Assembly: GCF_011762155.1 (NCBI RefSeq)
Contig: NZ_JAASQL010000001.1
Coordinates: forward strand, 1,116,001 to 1,180,000
Origin: Wenyingzhuangia heitensis
GTDB lineage: Bacteria; Bacteroidota; Bacteroidia; Flavobacteriales; Flavobacteriaceae
Direction of reading: 5' to 3'
Length of the DNA stretch: 64,000 nt
Positions 37,121 through 45,230 of this stretch are shown in pieces (position 1 is the stretch's first letter; each line of letters opens with the position of its first letter). The position numbers and the translations under genes were made by a program. Under the pieces are notes generated by a model. It did not search any database and was not told the origin of the DNA. It saw only the letters and a program-made list of their open reading frames with translations.

Positions 37121-38035
37121 TTAAATAATAAACACTTTTCCGCTTTCAGCCAATTCTACATTTTCAAACTCAGTCAGAGCTTCTAATCTAAATTGGTTTA
37201 GGTCTTTGTATCTACTAGAATAATGACCTAAAATTAATTTATGAACCTCTGCTTGTTTGGCAACACTTCCTGCTTCTTTGGCAGTACTGTGTTTTGTGCG
37301 TTCGGTTAAGTTTTTTTTATCTTCTAAAAAAGTAGATTCGTGATATAATAAACTTGCTCCTTTTATAATAGGTACAATGTCTGGCTTGTAAGCGGTATCG
37401 CTACAAAAAGCATAGCTATGTGCTGTTTTTGGAGGTAGTGTTAAATCATCGTTTTCTAATACAGTTCCGTCTTGTTTTGTAAAATCTTTGCCGTTTTTTA
37501 GGTTGTGATAATCACAAATTTCTATTTCTGGCTCATGGATAATATTTTCCATGTTTAATTTTCTTTGTCCTTCTTTTTCTTGAAACAAAAAACCATTAGT
37601 ATAAACTCTATGGTCTAAAGGAATAGTGGTAACACTTATTTTTTTGTCCTCAAAAATTATTTGAGACTCTGTGCTATTTAATTCATGAAAAAGCAAAGGG
37701 AAAGAAGTCCAAGATTTGGATAGTTTTAATTGTAAAGTAATAATTTCTTTAATCCCTTTAGGTCCGTAAATATGTAGTTCTGTTCTACGGTCTAACAATC
37801 CAAATGTAGAAATTAAACCTACCAAACCAAAAAAGTGATCTCCGTGTAAATGGGAGATAAAAATATGTTTAATTTTTGCAAAAGGAACTTTATGTTGTCG
37901 TAACAAAACTTGCGTTCCTTCTCCACAGTCAATTAAAATATGTCTTTCGTTTATTTTTAAATATTGAGCAGTAGGATGCGCATTGGTTCTTGGTGTGGCT
38001 GAGTGACAGCCTAATATGGTGAGTTGGATCCCCAT
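37121..38035 (-). CDS. rnz: Ribonuclease Z
   Basis: 304 residues, the short RNase Z form. It cleaves the 3' trailer of tRNA precursors; both initiator tRNAs in this window lack an encoded CCA, which makes this processing necessary. Metallo-beta-lactamase ligands are seen: SHLHGDHFFG (His62, His64, Asp66, His67), a later AFCSDTAY (Asp) and LGHYSSRYKD (His). The substrate-specific exosite lies around residues 150-190. It starts 1 bp after the preceding STAS-like gene, and is the last gene in the pyrR-pyrB run. Confidence 0.95.
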   Translation of the reverse strand: MGIQLTILGCHSATPRTNAHPTAQYLKINERHILIDCGEGTQVLLRQHKVPFAKIKHIFISHLHGDHFFGLVGLISTFGLLDRRTELHIYGPKGIKEIITLQLKLSKSWTSFPLLFHELNSTESQIIFEDKKISVTTIPLDHRVYTNGFLFQEKEGQRKLNMENIIHEPEIEICDYHNLKNGKDFTKQDGTVLENDDLTLPPKTAHSYAFCSDTAYKPDIVPIIKGASLLYHESTFLEDKKNLTERTKHSTAKEAGSVAKQAEVHKLILGHYSSRYKDLNQFRLEALTEFENVELAESGKVFII

Positions 38036-38036
38036 A

Positions 38037-38363
38037 TTAAAATCCTAGATCTCTAGTCATTTCATCCATGTCAATAATATCCTCAGCTTCTGTTAAAGTA
38101 GGTACAACGTTTAGTTCTTCCTCAAAGGCATCGGCATCAAAATTAACGGCTATAATAGCAAAAGATAAATTGTTTTCTGCTTGTGTTTCTGCATATTTTT
38201 CTAAAGACTGAATGTCTTCTTCAGTAACTTTTATGTTAGAAAAATCTAGAACAATATTTTGATCTTTAAAATCACCAAAGACGTTAGATAGCTCTTGTTT
38301 AAAAGCATCAAAAGAAGTTTTGGCAGTTAAAAGTGTGTGTTTTTCGGATGAGGTTATGTTCAT
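38037..38363 (-). CDS. Small STAS-like protein between pyrB and rnz
   Basis: 108 residues, acidic, no signal or membrane segment. The order of strands and helices fits an anti-sigma-antagonist (STAS) fold: NIVLDFSNIKVTEEDIQSLEKYAETQ followed by SFAIIAVNF and an ending VPTLTEAEDIIDMDEMTRDLGF, which recalls the last helix of such proteins. The phosphorylatable serine normally found after the DxS/G turn is not evident (VTEED here). It is tightly packed in an operon, 5 bp after pyrB and 1 bp before rnz. No partner kinase or sigma factor is nearby; function unknown. Confidence 0.7.
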   Translation of the reverse strand: MNITSSEKHTLLTAKTSFDAFKQELSNVFGDFKDQNIVLDFSNIKVTEEDIQSLEKYAETQAENNLSFAIIAVNFDADAFEEELNVVPTLTEAEDIIDMDEMTRDLGF

Positions 38364-38368
38364 CTGTC

Positions 38369-39298
38369 TTATTTTTTAATTTGAGTAGCTAATAAATAAA
38401 TACAAGCCATTCTTACGGCAACACCGTTTTCTACTTGATTTAAAATAATAGCTTGGTCTGAATCTGCTACATCAGAAGTAATTTCTACCCCACGGTTAAT
38501 AGGACCTGGGTGCATAATAGTAACTTCTGAGTTTAGTGAATTTAGTAATTTTTTATCAACTCCATACAATTGCGTATATTCTCTAGTAGATGGAAAATAT
38601 TTAATGTCCATACGTTCGTTTTGTACACGTAACATATTGGCAACATCTGCCCACTCTAAGGCTTTTCTTAAATTGGTTTCTACAGTTACTCCTAAGCTTT
38701 CAATATATTTAGGAATTAAAGTGACAGGTCCACAAACTTTAACTTCTGCCCCCTGTAGTTTTAAAGCATAAATATTAGATAATGCCACACGAGAGTGTAA
38801 AATATCTCCTACAATTACTACTTTTTTACCCGCAACATCTCCTAATTTTTCTCTAATAGAAAAAGAATCTAACAAAGCTTGTGTAGGGTGTTCGTGAGTA
38901 CCGTCTCCTGCATTAATTATTTTGGTATTCACATGTTTTGCTAAAAATTCATGTGCTCCCACATCTGGGTGTCTCATTACAATAATATCTACTTTCATAG
39001 ATAAAATATTGTTCACAGTATCAATTAGTGTTTCTCCTTTTTTTACGGATGAACCCGAAGCTGAAAAGTTAATCACATCTGCGGACAAACGTTTTTCTGC
39101 CAATTCAAAAGATAATTTAGTTCTAGTACTGTTTTCAAAAAATAAATTGGCAATGGTAATATCTCTTAGTGAAGGTACTTTTTTGATAGGTCTGTTAATC
39201 ACTTCTTTAAAATGATCGGCAGTTTCAAAAATTAAATCGATATCTTCTTTTATTAGGTGTTTAATTCCTAATAAGTTTGGAACACTTAACGTCTTCAT
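38369..39298 (-). CDS. pyrB: Aspartate carbamoyltransferase, catalytic subunit
   Basis: 309 residues. PyrB makes N-carbamoyl-aspartate, the committed step of pyrimidine synthesis. The carbamoyl-phosphate loop FENSTRTKLSFELA, SSVKKGETLIDT, the MRHPDVGAHEF strand, GDGTHEHPTQALLD, VGDILHSRVALSN, and MHPGPINRGVEI are all in place. No regulatory chain (pyrI) is adjacent, as usual in Bacteroidota outside a few lineages. The gene abuts pyrR (stop and start next to each other), so the two form one transcription unit. Confidence 0.97.
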   Translation of the reverse strand: MKTLSVPNLLGIKHLIKEDIDLIFETADHFKEVINRPIKKVPSLRDITIANLFFENSTRTKLSFELAEKRLSADVINFSASGSSVKKGETLIDTVNNILSMKVDIIVMRHPDVGAHEFLAKHVNTKIINAGDGTHEHPTQALLDSFSIREKLGDVAGKKVVIVGDILHSRVALSNIYALKLQGAEVKVCGPVTLIPKYIESLGVTVETNLRKALEWADVANMLRVQNERMDIKYFPSTREYTQLYGVDKKLLNSLNSEVTIMHPGPINRGVEITSDVADSDQAIILNQVENGVAVRMACIYLLATQIKK

Positions 39299-39847
39299 CT
39301 ACTTGTCTTTCTTGTTAATAATATACACGGCATCTTTGGTGGTGTCATCGCTCCAACTTACCAATACTTTTTCTTCGTTAATAACATCTACAGTAGCACC
39401 TTTATAGTCGGGCTGAATAGGTAAATGTCTACTAAAACGTCTGTCTACCAAGACCAAAAGTTCTACTTCTGCAGGTCTTCCGTAGGATTGTATTGCCGTT
39501 AAAGCAGCATTGATACTTCTTCCAGAGAACAAAACATCATCAATAAACACTACTTTTTGATCTTCTACTAAAAAATCAATTTCGGTAGAGTTTGCGTTTA
39601 AAGGTTCGTCTCTACGTCTAAAATCATCTCGGTAAAAAGTAATGTCTAGTTTTCCCAATTTAATGTCTTTAACTCCGTAATCATTGGTAAGAATAGAAGC
39701 TATTCTTTCTGAAAAATAAGTTCCTCTAGGTTGTAATCCTATTAAGACAGTGTTAGAAAAATCACCATGGTTTTCAATTAATTGACAAGCCAATCTTTGA
39801 AGTATGATTTGAATTTTTTTTGAGTTTAGAAGTATTTTGTCACTCAT
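39299..39847 (-). CDS. pyrR: PyrR pyrimidine operon regulator / uracil phosphoribosyltransferase
   Basis: 182 residues. The PRPP-binding loop is VVFIDDVLFSGRSINAAL (about 95-112), and GLQPRGTYFSERIA, KLDITFYRDDFRRRDEPL and VELLVLVDRRFSRHLPIQPDYKG are family motifs. In Bacillus PyrR binds mRNA to attenuate the pyr operon and has weak UPRTase activity. Whether it binds RNA here is unknown; the leader upstream is short (under 30 nt from the predicted start of transcription) and shows no obvious attenuator. It heads the run pyrR-pyrB-STAS-rnz and has a TATATTTG -7 box at 39871-39878. Confidence 0.95.
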   Translation of the reverse strand: MSDKILLNSKKIQIILQRLACQLIENHGDFSNTVLIGLQPRGTYFSERIASILTNDYGVKDIKLGKLDITFYRDDFRRRDEPLNANSTEIDFLVEDQKVVFIDDVLFSGRSINAALTAIQSYGRPAEVELLVLVDRRFSRHLPIQPDYKGATVDVINEEKVLVSWSDDTTKDAVYIINKKDK

Positions 39848-39870
39848 AAGGTCTAAGTAAATTAGTAGTA

Positions 39871-39878
39871 CAAATATA
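39871..39878 (-). promoter_or_regulatory. Candidate -7 element (TATATTTG) of pyrR-pyrB
   Basis: A full match to TAnnTTTG on the minus strand, 24 bp upstream of the pyrR ATG. The -33 element is weak at the expected distance. Confidence 0.5.
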
Positions 39879-39993
39879 GTTTTTTTGTTGATTAATTTGT
39901 TAAAAACATTTGGGATACCTACCTTATATAAACAGACTTTCTGCTTACTTTTATATTAGGTAAAAAGGTTTGCGCTACTAAAATTAATAAAAC

Positions 39994-41361
39994 ATGATGT
40001 CATTATCTAAATTTGAGGAAATGCTAAAGACAAATGATGTGTATTTTTTTGATACTACTGAATTTGAGGAGATTATCCATTATTATTTAGATGAAGGAAA
40101 TACTTCTATGGCTAAAAAAGCCGTTTTTTTAGCACTAGAACAGCATCCAGATTCTGCAGATATTAAATTAATTCAGGCAGAAATAATGGTGTTTGAAGAT
40201 AAATTAGACCAAGCAAGAGCGTTGTTAGATAATTTAATGGCTATTTATCCTTCTAATGAAGAGGTATATATTCAAATTGCCAACTTATTGTCTAAAAAAG
40301 ACAATCACAAAGAAGCGATTAAGTACTTAGAAATTGCAAAGAAGTATACAGATGATTTGGCTGATGTTTCTTCTTTGTTAGGGATGGAGTATTTGTATTT
40401 GGATGATTATCAGAAGTCTAGAACTCATTTTTCGGTTTGTTTAGATGCTGATTTAGAAGATTATCAAGCTCTTTATAATATCATTTATTGTTATGAAATG
40501 GAATCTGCTCACAAAGAAGCCATTGCTTTTTTAGATGATTATATTAATAAAAATCCATATTGCGAAGTTGCTTGGCACCAAATAGGAAGACAATATTTTG
40601 TGTTAAAAGAATACAAAAAAGCATTAAAATCTTTTGATTATGCTGTCATAATAGACGAATCTTTTATTGGTGGTTATATAGAAAAAGCTAAGACTTTAGA
40701 AAAATTACAACGTTTTGATGAGGCCATCAAAAATTACCAAATAACTTTAGACTTAGATGATCCAACTGCTTATGCTTATTTAAGAATAGGAGAGTGCTAT
40801 AAAAAGAAAGGAAATGCGACAAAAGCTATTTACTTTTATAAAAAAGCACTGCATGAAGATCCTTTGTTAGATAAATGCTGGATGTTATTATCGGTAATTA
40901 GTAGCGAAGAAAAAAGCTACGACAAAGCTTTACATTATTTAAATAAGGCAATTGCCCTAGACGAGACCAATGTGGAGTATTTAAGATTTCAGGCAGATAT
41001 AAATCTTAAACTTAATTTTTATGAGGAGGCAGCAGAGTCTTTAGAAAATTGTATAGAGTTAGGAGAGTCTGGTGTTGATGTGTGGGTAACCTTAGCCGAT
41101 ATTTGGGTATTGATAGGTGAATATGAAACCGCTTTACTTACTTTGGTAAAAGCAAAAAGACAACACACAAATTTTTCGGAAATAGAGTATAGGTTGGCTT
41201 GTCTGTTTTATACAACAGATAGAAAAAAAGAAGCTTATTTACATTTAAAAACAGCTTTAACATTAGATTTTGATTATCACTTAGTTATAAAAGATTTATA
41301 TCCTGTAGTTTTTAAAGATTTAAAAGTTAAAAGAATGGTTTCAAACTTTTTGGAGAACTAG
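39994..41361 (+). CDS. Tetratricopeptide-repeat protein
   Basis: 455 residues, almost entirely TPR-like helix pairs. Repeats can be read at about 34-residue spacing, for example EVYIQIANLLSKKDNHKEAIKYLEIAKKY, VAWHQIGRQYFVLKEYKKALKSFDYAV, AYLRIGECYKKKGNATKAIYFYKKAL, and CWMLLSVISSEEKSYDKALHYLNKAI. There is no signal peptide or membrane segment, so it should be a cytoplasmic scaffold. It lies 32 bp upstream of two DUF368 genes, probably in one operon, and is divergent from pyrR. Partner proteins cannot be inferred. Confidence 0.88.
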   Translation: MMSLSKFEEMLKTNDVYFFDTTEFEEIIHYYLDEGNTSMAKKAVFLALEQHPDSADIKLIQAEIMVFEDKLDQARALLDNLMAIYPSNEEVYIQIANLLSKKDNHKEAIKYLEIAKKYTDDLADVSSLLGMEYLYLDDYQKSRTHFSVCLDADLEDYQALYNIIYCYEMESAHKEAIAFLDDYINKNPYCEVAWHQIGRQYFVLKEYKKALKSFDYAVIIDESFIGGYIEKAKTLEKLQRFDEAIKNYQITLDLDDPTAYAYLRIGECYKKKGNATKAIYFYKKALHEDPLLDKCWMLLSVISSEEKSYDKALHYLNKAIALDETNVEYLRFQADINLKLNFYEEAAESLENCIELGESGVDVWVTLADIWVLIGEYETALLTLVKAKRQHTNFSEIEYRLACLFYTTDRKKEAYLHLKTALTLDFDYHLVIKDLYPVVFKDLKVKRMVSNFLEN

Positions 41362-41393
41362 TTTTAAAATTTATTTTTGCCAAAACACTTTTA

Positions 41394-42317
41394 ATGAAAA
41401 GATCACTTAAAGATTATGCTGTTATTTCTCTAAAAGGAATGGCAATGGGAGCTGCCGATGTTGTTCCAGGAGTTTCAGGAGGTACCATTGCTTTTATTTC
41501 TGGAATTTATGAGGAGCTGCTAACCACGATAAGCAATATAAATTTATCGTTGTTAAAAACATTAAAAGAAAAGGGACTAAAAGAAACTTGGAAACAAGCG
41601 AATGCTAATTTTTTATTAGCACTATTGTTAGGTGTTGCTATTAGCGTAGTTTCTTTGGCAAAAGGAATTTCTTTTTTATTGAGCACTAAACCTATTATGG
41701 TTTGGTCTTTCTTTTTTGGGTTAGTGTTGGCAAGTATTTTTTATGTGGGTAAGCAAATTAAAAAGTGGAGAATTCAAGAGATTGTAGCTTTGCTTATAGC
41801 TTGTGTTGTAGCCTATTCTATAACTGTTGCCAAGCCTTTGGTAAATGATGAAGCTTCTTATCTGTTTTTGTTTTTAGCAGGAGCCCTGGCTATTTGTGCC
41901 ATGATTTTGCCGGGTATTTCAGGAGCTTTTATTTTGGTGTTGTTAGGAGCCTATGAAGCTATTCTTACCGCGGTTCATTCAAGAGACTTACAAGCCATTG
42001 CTGTTGTTGGTATAGGTTGTGTTGTTGGTCTATTAAGTTTTTCTAGAGTGTTAAAATGGTTGTTTAACCACTATAAAGATGTAACCTTAGCAGGATTAAC
42101 AGGGTTTATATTAGGTTCTTTAAACAAAATATGGCCTTGGAAAGAAACATTAACGACTAGAATTAATTCTAAGGGAATAAAAGTACCTGTTTTACAAAAT
42201 AGTATTTTACCTACAAATTACAATGGAGAAGCACAATTAACAATAGCTATTGGATTGGCAATTATTGGTTTTTTATTGATTTTTGGTTTAGAAAAATTAG
42301 CAAGTCATAAATCATAA
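41394..42317 (+). CDS. DUF368 (PopT-type) polytopic membrane protein, first of two
   Basis: 307 residues, about eight to nine membrane segments. The two half-site signatures of DUF368 are DVVPGVSGGTIAFISG (20-35) and MILPGISGAFILVLLGAYEAI (about 170-190), an inverted-repeat type pattern. Members of this family (PopT), together with DedA-type UptA, have been identified as carriers that return undecaprenyl phosphate across the membrane for cell-wall and polymer synthesis. A conserved WPWKETL block follows near 245. It sits 2 bp upstream of a second DUF368 gene. Confidence 0.9.
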   Translation: MKRSLKDYAVISLKGMAMGAADVVPGVSGGTIAFISGIYEELLTTISNINLSLLKTLKEKGLKETWKQANANFLLALLLGVAISVVSLAKGISFLLSTKPIMVWSFFFGLVLASIFYVGKQIKKWRIQEIVALLIACVVAYSITVAKPLVNDEASYLFLFLAGALAICAMILPGISGAFILVLLGAYEAILTAVHSRDLQAIAVVGIGCVVGLLSFSRVLKWLFNHYKDVTLAGLTGFILGSLNKIWPWKETLTTRINSKGIKVPVLQNSILPTNYNGEAQLTIAIGLAIIGFLLIFGLEKLASHKS

Positions 42318-42319
42318 AC

Positions 42320-43324
42320 ATGTTTCCAAAAGGAAGTTTATTATATAATCTTGTGCTCTTTATCAAAGGAATTTTGATGGGGGTTGCAAACAAAGTGCCT
42401 GGAGTTTCTGGTGGAGCCGTGGCTTATGTCTTAGATTTTTATAATGAACTAATTTATTCTTTTCAAAAAATTAACAACAAAGCAGTTGCATTGCTTTTTA
42501 AAAGAGGAATTAAAAGCTTTTTAACGTATATAAATGCTAGGTTTTTAATCTTTATAGTTGGTGGAATAGTATTTAGTTATTTTACGGTGTCTAAATTGTT
42601 AGACTATTTTTTAGTGAATTACGAATTAGATGTATGGTCTCTATTTTTTGGAATGATTATAGGTTCTGGAATTTACTTGATTAAAAGATATAAAGGTTGG
42701 GAGCTAAAAAGTTATGTGTCTTTGTGCATAGGAATAACAATAGGAATTGCCATTAATTTTATAGAACCTAGTACCGAAAATCACAATCTTTGGTTTGTGT
42801 TTTTGTGTGGAATTATAGGTGTTTCTGGTATGACAATTCCAGGTTTATCGGGTTCTTATATTTTAATGTTAATGGGCAATTATGTGTTCTTGTTAGTAGA
42901 TACTGTTAATATTCTATCGAACGTAATTCTGTCATTAATAGTTGGAGATTTTTCTACTTTACAAGATCCCACACATCAAGAGTATTTAGCAATTATTGGC
43001 GTTTTTACCTTGGGCTCTATTTTTGGATTGATATTTTTTTCACAAATATTAGCTTTTGTATTAGTCAAGTGGGGTAAAATTGTAAATGCATTAATTATAG
43101 GTTTTATTATAGGCTCTTTAGGAACGGTATGGCCATGGAAAAATAAGTTATATGCTCATTATAATGGGCAAGTTGTTTTAGATAAATTTCATAACAAAAT
43201 AATTATTGGTTTTGATAAGTTTATGCCAGACCTTGCACTACAGCAAAATAGGATGGCTATAGGTTTTGTTATTATAGGTATTACCATAGTGCTTGGAATA
43301 GAGCGTTTACAAAAAATAAATTAA
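42320..43324 (+). CDS. DUF368 (PopT-type) polytopic membrane protein, second of two
   Basis: 334 residues, the same membrane layout as the preceding protein. Signatures are NKVPGVSGGAVAYVLDFYNEL near residue 25 and MTIPGLSGSYILMLMGNYVFL near 175, plus the shared GSLGTVWPWKNKL block. The first motif has AVAYV in place of TIAFI and the second SYIL instead of AFIL, so the two paralogues have diverged around the presumed transport site. It is packed between the first DUF368 gene (2-bp gap) and aroE (2-bp gap). Confidence 0.9.
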   Translation: MFPKGSLLYNLVLFIKGILMGVANKVPGVSGGAVAYVLDFYNELIYSFQKINNKAVALLFKRGIKSFLTYINARFLIFIVGGIVFSYFTVSKLLDYFLVNYELDVWSLFFGMIIGSGIYLIKRYKGWELKSYVSLCIGITIGIAINFIEPSTENHNLWFVFLCGIIGVSGMTIPGLSGSYILMLMGNYVFLLVDTVNILSNVILSLIVGDFSTLQDPTHQEYLAIIGVFTLGSIFGLIFFSQILAFVLVKWGKIVNALIIGFIIGSLGTVWPWKNKLYAHYNGQVVLDKFHNKIIIGFDKFMPDLALQQNRMAIGFVIIGITIVLGIERLQKIN

Positions 43325-43326
43325 GT

Positions 43327-44070
43327 ATGAGTAAAGTTACATTTGGATTGGTAGGAAAAAATATATCGTATTCTTTTTCTAGAGGCTATTTTACAGAAAA
43401 ATTTAAAAAGGAAGGAATTGAAAATCATCACTATATCAATTTTGATTTACAAGATATTTCAGTTTTAAAAAAGGTAATAGAGATAAAAGAAAATGGATTA
43501 AAAGGGTTAAACGTAACGATACCTTATAAGCAAGAAGTACAACAGTTTTTAACTTCTTTAGACAAAGATGCCGAGGAAATAGGAGCTGTAAATACCATTA
43601 AATTAAATGATGATGGCACTGTTGTAGGATACAATACAGATGTGTATGGGTTTCAAAAATCAATAGAACCTTTTATAAAACTACATCATACAAAAGCTTT
43701 AATTTTAGGAACAGGAGGTGCATCAAAAGCAGTGGCTTATGCGTTTAAAAAGTTAGGAGTAGCCTATAAGTTTGTATCTAGAACAGCAACAGATACTGTT
43801 TTTGGGTATCACCAGTTAAGTCAAGAAATAGTAGAAGAGTATACCGTAATTGTAAATTGTTCTCCGTTAGGAACCGCACCAGAAGTAGAACTAAAGCCAG
43901 AGATACCTTACCAGTTTATCAATAGCAATCATTTGTTGTTTGATTTGATTTACAATCCATCAGAAACTACATTTTTACGTTTGGGAAGAGAGCAAGGAGC
44001 AGCTACCAAAAATGGGTTGCAAATGTTAGAGCTTCAGGCAGAAAAATCTTGGGCAATTTGGAATAGCTAA
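43327..44070 (+). CDS. aroE: Shikimate dehydrogenase
   Basis: 247 residues, a compact AroE. It reduces 3-dehydroshikimate with NADPH in aromatic amino-acid synthesis. Visible are the shikimate-binding Ser pattern YSFSRGYF near 18, GLNVTIPYKQEV with the catalytic Lys (about 65), GAVNTIK, NTDVYGF with the catalytic Asp, the dinucleotide loop LGTGGASKAVAYA, VNCSPLG, and the C-terminal KNGLQMLELQAEKSWAIW. It ends the TPR-DUF368-DUF368-aroE operon; no functional link between aroE and the lipid carrier genes is obvious. Confidence 0.96.
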   Translation: MSKVTFGLVGKNISYSFSRGYFTEKFKKEGIENHHYINFDLQDISVLKKVIEIKENGLKGLNVTIPYKQEVQQFLTSLDKDAEEIGAVNTIKLNDDGTVVGYNTDVYGFQKSIEPFIKLHHTKALILGTGGASKAVAYAFKKLGVAYKFVSRTATDTVFGYHQLSQEIVEEYTVIVNCSPLGTAPEVELKPEIPYQFINSNHLLFDLIYNPSETTFLRLGREQGAATKNGLQMLELQAEKSWAIWNS

Positions 44071-44099
44071 TCATATGCAAACGTAGGTTTTTGTTAATG

Positions 44100-44128
44100 T
44101 TTGTTAAAAAAAGTTTGGTATAATTTTG
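44100..44128 (+). promoter_or_regulatory. Candidate promoter of the small secreted protein / LpoB genes
   Basis: TTTG (44100-44103) and TAATTTTG (44121-44128) are separated by 17 nt, slightly short of the usual 19-20. The predicted start is about 30 nt before the ATG at 44166. Confidence 0.35.
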
Positions 44129-44165
44129 GTAACTTAGTTTAGTATATCATTTTAAATATATCATT

Positions 44166-44555
44166 ATGAGAAATTTAATACTTTTATTTGGTCTGTTGTT
44201 TTCTGTAGTAGCATATTCACAAAACGAATCAGATCAAAATCCTAATTATAAAGCTGCTTACGAACAATATGTAAATGTTGCAAATGATTATGTAAGTAAA
44301 CAAGGAACTACAGTACAACAAACCTATGTAGCCATAGATCCTATGGAAGAAAAAAGAATTCGTAAAAAAATACACAAAGATCATAGAGCAATGCGATCTT
44401 TATGGAAGCATGAAGAACGTATGGAACGTGCTAAAAACACTCGTTACTATAGCACTTCTTACCCTGTTAGAACTTCTTTTTATGGTGGAATTAGTTATCC
44501 GTTTTATAGAAGTCGTTTTGGAATTCAGTTTCCAATTCATGGTCGTAGATATTAA
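44166..44555 (+). CDS. Small secreted protein of unknown function
   Basis: 129 residues. The N-terminus MRNLILLFGLLFSVVAYSQ is a clear type I signal peptide (cleavage near SQ, about 19). The mature part has an acidic first third (NESDQNPNYKAAYEQY), a basic helix (EEKRIRKKIHKDHRAMRSLWKHEERMER) and a Tyr/Arg/Phe-rich tail (YYSTSYPVRTSFYGGISYPFYRSRFG) with a low-complexity look. I do not recognise the family. It lies 22 bp upstream of the LpoB-like gene and is probably cotranscribed with it, so it may belong to the same envelope function. Confidence 0.7.
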   Translation: MRNLILLFGLLFSVVAYSQNESDQNPNYKAAYEQYVNVANDYVSKQGTTVQQTYVAIDPMEEKRIRKKIHKDHRAMRSLWKHEERMERAKNTRYYSTSYPVRTSFYGGISYPFYRSRFGIQFPIHGRRY

Positions 44556-44577
44556 ATAAAAACAAATCAAAATAAAA

Positions 44578-45165
44578 ATGAAAAAAAGAGTTTTAATAGC
44601 AATGTTAAGTGTTGTTGGGTTTTTAACAATTACATCTTGTTCTAGAAAAATAACTAGAGTTGCTACCGACGAACAAATAGATATTAGCGGAAGGTGGAAT
44701 GATACAGATGCAAGATTATCTGCAGAGGCTTTAAGCTCTCAAATTGTTATGGGAGATTGGATTAACGAATACAAAGTGACAACAGGTAAAAAACCAGCTG
44801 TGATTGTAGGTTTGGTTAGAAACAAATCTCATGAACACATAGATGCAGAATTGTTTACTATTGAAGTAGAAAAAGCGTTGGTAAAATATCAGAAAGCAAA
44901 AGTGGTACAAGGTGGTGAAATGAGAAATGAACTAAGAGCTGAAAGAGCAGATCAACAAACAAACTCTTCTGTGTCTACCATGAAAAAATTTGGTTTAGAA
45001 ACCGGAGCAGATTTTATGTTACAAGGGACTATAAATTCCGTTGTAGATGCTCTTAAAAAACAAAAAGTAGTATATTATCAAGTAGATTTAGTGTTAACTA
45101 ATATTCAAACCAACGAAAAAGTCTGGTTTGGGGATAAGAAAATTAAGAAATTTATAAAAAACTAA
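44578..45165 (+). CDS. LpoB-like lipoprotein (penicillin-binding-protein activator family)
   Basis: 195 residues. Lipobox TSC with Cys21. The mature part starts SRKITRVATDEQIDISGRWNDTDARLSAEAL and contains the LpoB/CsgG-like segment PAVIVGLVRNKSHEHIDAELFTIEVEKALVKYQKAKVV, followed by TGADFMLQGTINSVVD and VKVV-type strands ending in NEKVWFGDKKIKKFI. In E. coli LpoB activates PBP1B, but Bacteroidota homologues are usually found with a COG3014 lipoprotein, and their partner is unproven. That arrangement is present here. A terminator follows the gene. Confidence 0.85.
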   Translation: MKKRVLIAMLSVVGFLTITSCSRKITRVATDEQIDISGRWNDTDARLSAEALSSQIVMGDWINEYKVTTGKKPAVIVGLVRNKSHEHIDAELFTIEVEKALVKYQKAKVVQGGEMRNELRAERADQQTNSSVSTMKKFGLETGADFMLQGTINSVVDALKKQKVVYYQVDLVLTNIQTNEKVWFGDKKIKKFIKN

Positions 45166-45180
45166 GATTAATTAAAATTT

Positions 45181-45220
45181 AAAAACTGTTTAGTGTTTAG
45201 CTAAGCAGTTTTTTGTTTTT
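45181..45220 (+). terminator. Terminator between the LpoB-like and COG3014 genes
   Basis: AAAACTGTTTAG (45182-45193) pairs with CTAAGCAGTTTT (45201-45212) around a 7-nt loop, with TTTTTTGTTTTTT after it. The next gene starts just 11 bp beyond, so this may be an attenuating rather than absolute stop. Confidence 0.7.
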
Positions 45221-45230
45221 TCTGAATTTT

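Noticed and set aside
39848-39993. PyrR-type RNA attenuator in the pyrR leader
   Set aside because: The leader after the -7 box is under 30 nt and shows no competing hairpins; nothing supports attenuation.
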